Assembly: GCA_016210785.1 (NCBI GenBank)
Contig: JACQTN010000016.1
Span: 1 to 5,710, forward strand
Source of the DNA: Armatimonadota bacterium
GTDB lineage: Bacteria; Sysuimicrobiota; Sysuimicrobiia; Sysuimicrobiales; JACQTN01
Direction of reading: 5' to 3'
DNA length: 5,710 bases
The translations under genes were made by a program, and so were the position numbers. Position 1 is the stretch's first letter; every line of letters starts with the position of its first letter. Positions 4,720 through 5,710 of the stretch are shown here, piece by piece. The notes beneath the pieces were generated by a model that saw only the letters and a program-made list of their open reading frames with translations, did not search any database and was not told the DNA's origin.

Positions 4720-5710
4720 TTACGGGGATCCTTTCTTCGCGGATACGCTCCGTTCGGGCGAACTCCGTGCGGTCTGGTCCAACAGTTTTGCGACCAGCGC
4801 CGTCCACCCGGTCTGGTGGCCGGCCCCGAGACCTGCGCCGGTGTCGCCGTGGAAGTACTCGTAGTACAGCACGTGGTCGCGCCAGTGCGGGTCGGCCTGA
4901 AACACCTCGTTGGTCCCGAAGACGGGACGGCGGCCGTCCGGCCCGCGCAGGAAGATGCGGCACAGCCGCCGCGAGAGTTCCTCCGCGATCTGCCACAGCG
5001 TCCGTTTCGTGCCGGAGCCGGTGGGACACTCCACCAGGAAGTCGTCGCCGTAGTAATGGTGAAACTTCTGGAGCGACTCGATCAGCAGGAAGTTGATCGG
5101 AAACCAGATCGGCCCGCGCCAGTTGGAGTTGCCGCCAAACAGCCCGCTGCGGGACTCGGCCGGTTCGTAGGCGACCGTGTGGGCCATCCCGTTGACGTGG
5201 AGCGTGTACGGGTGGTCCGCGTGGCACCGGCTCACGGACCGGACCCCGTGGTCGCTGAGGAACTCGTTCGGATCGAGCATGCGCCTGAGCACGCGTTTCA
5301 TGCGGTGGCCCCGCGCCAGGGCCAGCAGACGGCGCTCCCCCATCCCCGGCTCGTACCAGCGCGAGACCAGGCGCGCCAGGTCCGGCCGGTGCTCCAGGAA
5401 CCACTCCAGGCGCCGCTTGAACCCCGGCTGGGAGTCCAGCAGCGCCGGTTCGATGGTTTCCACGGCCAGCAGCGGGATGAGGCCCACCAGCGAGCGCAGC
5501 CTCAGCCGCAGCCACGAATTGTCCGGCAGATGCAGCACGTCGTAGAAGAACTCGTCCTCGTCGTCCCACAGGGCGATGCCCTCGCCGCCGATGTTGTTGA
5601 GCGCGCCGGCGATGTACAGGAAGTGCTCGAAGAACTTGGTGGCGACGTCCTCGTAGGCGGGGTCGGTCTTCGCCAGCTCCAGGGCGATGGCCAGCATGTT
5701 CAGGCAGAAC
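4720..5710 (-). CDS. MGH1/GH63-like glucosidase, C-terminal part (runs off right edge)
   Basis: The last 329 codons of a gene whose start lies beyond base 5710; relatives I recall are about 850-900 aa. The part seen is the C-terminal half of the (alpha/alpha)6-barrel of an MGH1-like (GH63 clan) glycoside hydrolase, a group that includes mannosylglycerate hydrolase and YgjK-type alpha-glucosidases. Numbering from the Met at 5695-5697, motifs are GGEGIALWDDEDEFFYD (37-53), ADHPYTLHVNG (160-170), GGNSNWRGPIWFPINFLLIE (188-207), VECPTGSG (222-229), DPHWRDHVLYYEYFHGD (269-285) and GLGAGHQTGWTALVAKLL (289-306). Glu280 in YYEYF is the best candidate for the catalytic base by analogy with GH63; the general acid Asp would lie upstream, outside the window. 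After LVAKLL a short charged tail ends at TAA (4720-4722), so the C-terminus is intact. The exact substrate is unknown; no signal sequence can be judged. Confidence 0.9.
   Translation of the reverse strand, partial: FCLNMLAIALELAKTDPAYEDVATKFFEHFLYIAGALNNIGGEGIALWDDEDEFFYDVLHLPDNSWLRLRLRSLVGLIPLLAVETIEPALLDSQPGFKRRLEWFLEHRPDLARLVSRWYEPGMGERRLLALARGHRMKRVLRRMLDPNEFLSDHGVRSVSRCHADHPYTLHVNGMAHTVAYEPAESRSGLFGGNSNWRGPIWFPINFLLIESLQKFHHYYGDDFLVECPTGSGTKRTLWQIAEELSRRLCRIFLRGPDGRRPVFGTNEVFQADPHWRDHVLYYEYFHGDTGAGLGAGHQTGWTALVAKLLDQTARSSPERSVSAKKGSP

Noticed and set aside
4616..5569. A 317-codon minus-strand frame overlapping the glucosidase
   Set aside because: Arg/Gly/Ala/Pro-rich frame shadow of the glucosidase, which has clear family motifs in its own frame.
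1..5710. CRISPR array, tRNA, rRNA or complete insertion sequence
   Set aside because: No regularly spaced repeats, tRNA-like cloverleaf, rRNA motif or transposase reading frame was seen on either strand.

Overview
The window is GC-rich bacterial DNA holding six readable genes and one gene remnant. It probably comes from the chromosome of a free-living bacterium. The genes lie close together and mix housekeeping and accessory functions. High GC, a DUF1177-type protein, several VapC-type toxin-antitoxin modules and an MGH1/GH63-like glucosidase would fit Chloroflexota, Armatimonadota or a related terrestrial lineage. There is no rRNA or other marker here to fix the taxon, so that placement is a weak inference.

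Layout. At the left edge, on the minus strand, is a type II toxin-antitoxin pair: a 70-aa VapB-family antitoxin (136-348), followed downstream by the first 27 codons of a PIN-domain VapC toxin that leaves the window at base 1. Its promoter (370-398) diverges from uvrC (509-2443, plus strand), which encodes a full-length 644-aa excision-nuclease subunit. After a 126-bp gap containing a REP-like palindromic element comes a 313-aa DUF1177-family protein of unknown function (2570-3511). A second, unrelated toxin-antitoxin operon follows on the plus strand. It has a good sigma-70-type promoter with an inverted repeat over the -10 box, an 88-aa AbrB/MazE-fold antitoxin (3591-3857), and a 131-aa PIN/VapC toxin (3854-4249) overlapping it by an ATGA. 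Convergent to it on the minus strand is a short piece of an amidohydrolase (4256-4537) that lacks most of the enzyme. At the right edge, also on the minus strand, is the C-terminal 329 residues of an MGH1/GH63-like glucosidase (4720-5710).

How it works together. The only clear functional units are the two toxin-antitoxin operons, each with an RNase-type PIN toxin and a DNA-binding antitoxin that probably represses its own promoter. uvrC, DUF1177 and the glucosidase do not form an obvious pathway. Both toxin-antitoxin regions are visibly less GC-rich than their neighbours, and the second lies directly against a broken enzyme gene, which suggests insertion and decay around mobile modules. I see no convincing new multi-gene system. 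The points most worth checking are the operator layout of the AbrB-VapC operon, the amidohydrolase remnant beside it, the REP-like element after uvrC, and the uncharacterised DUF1177 protein.
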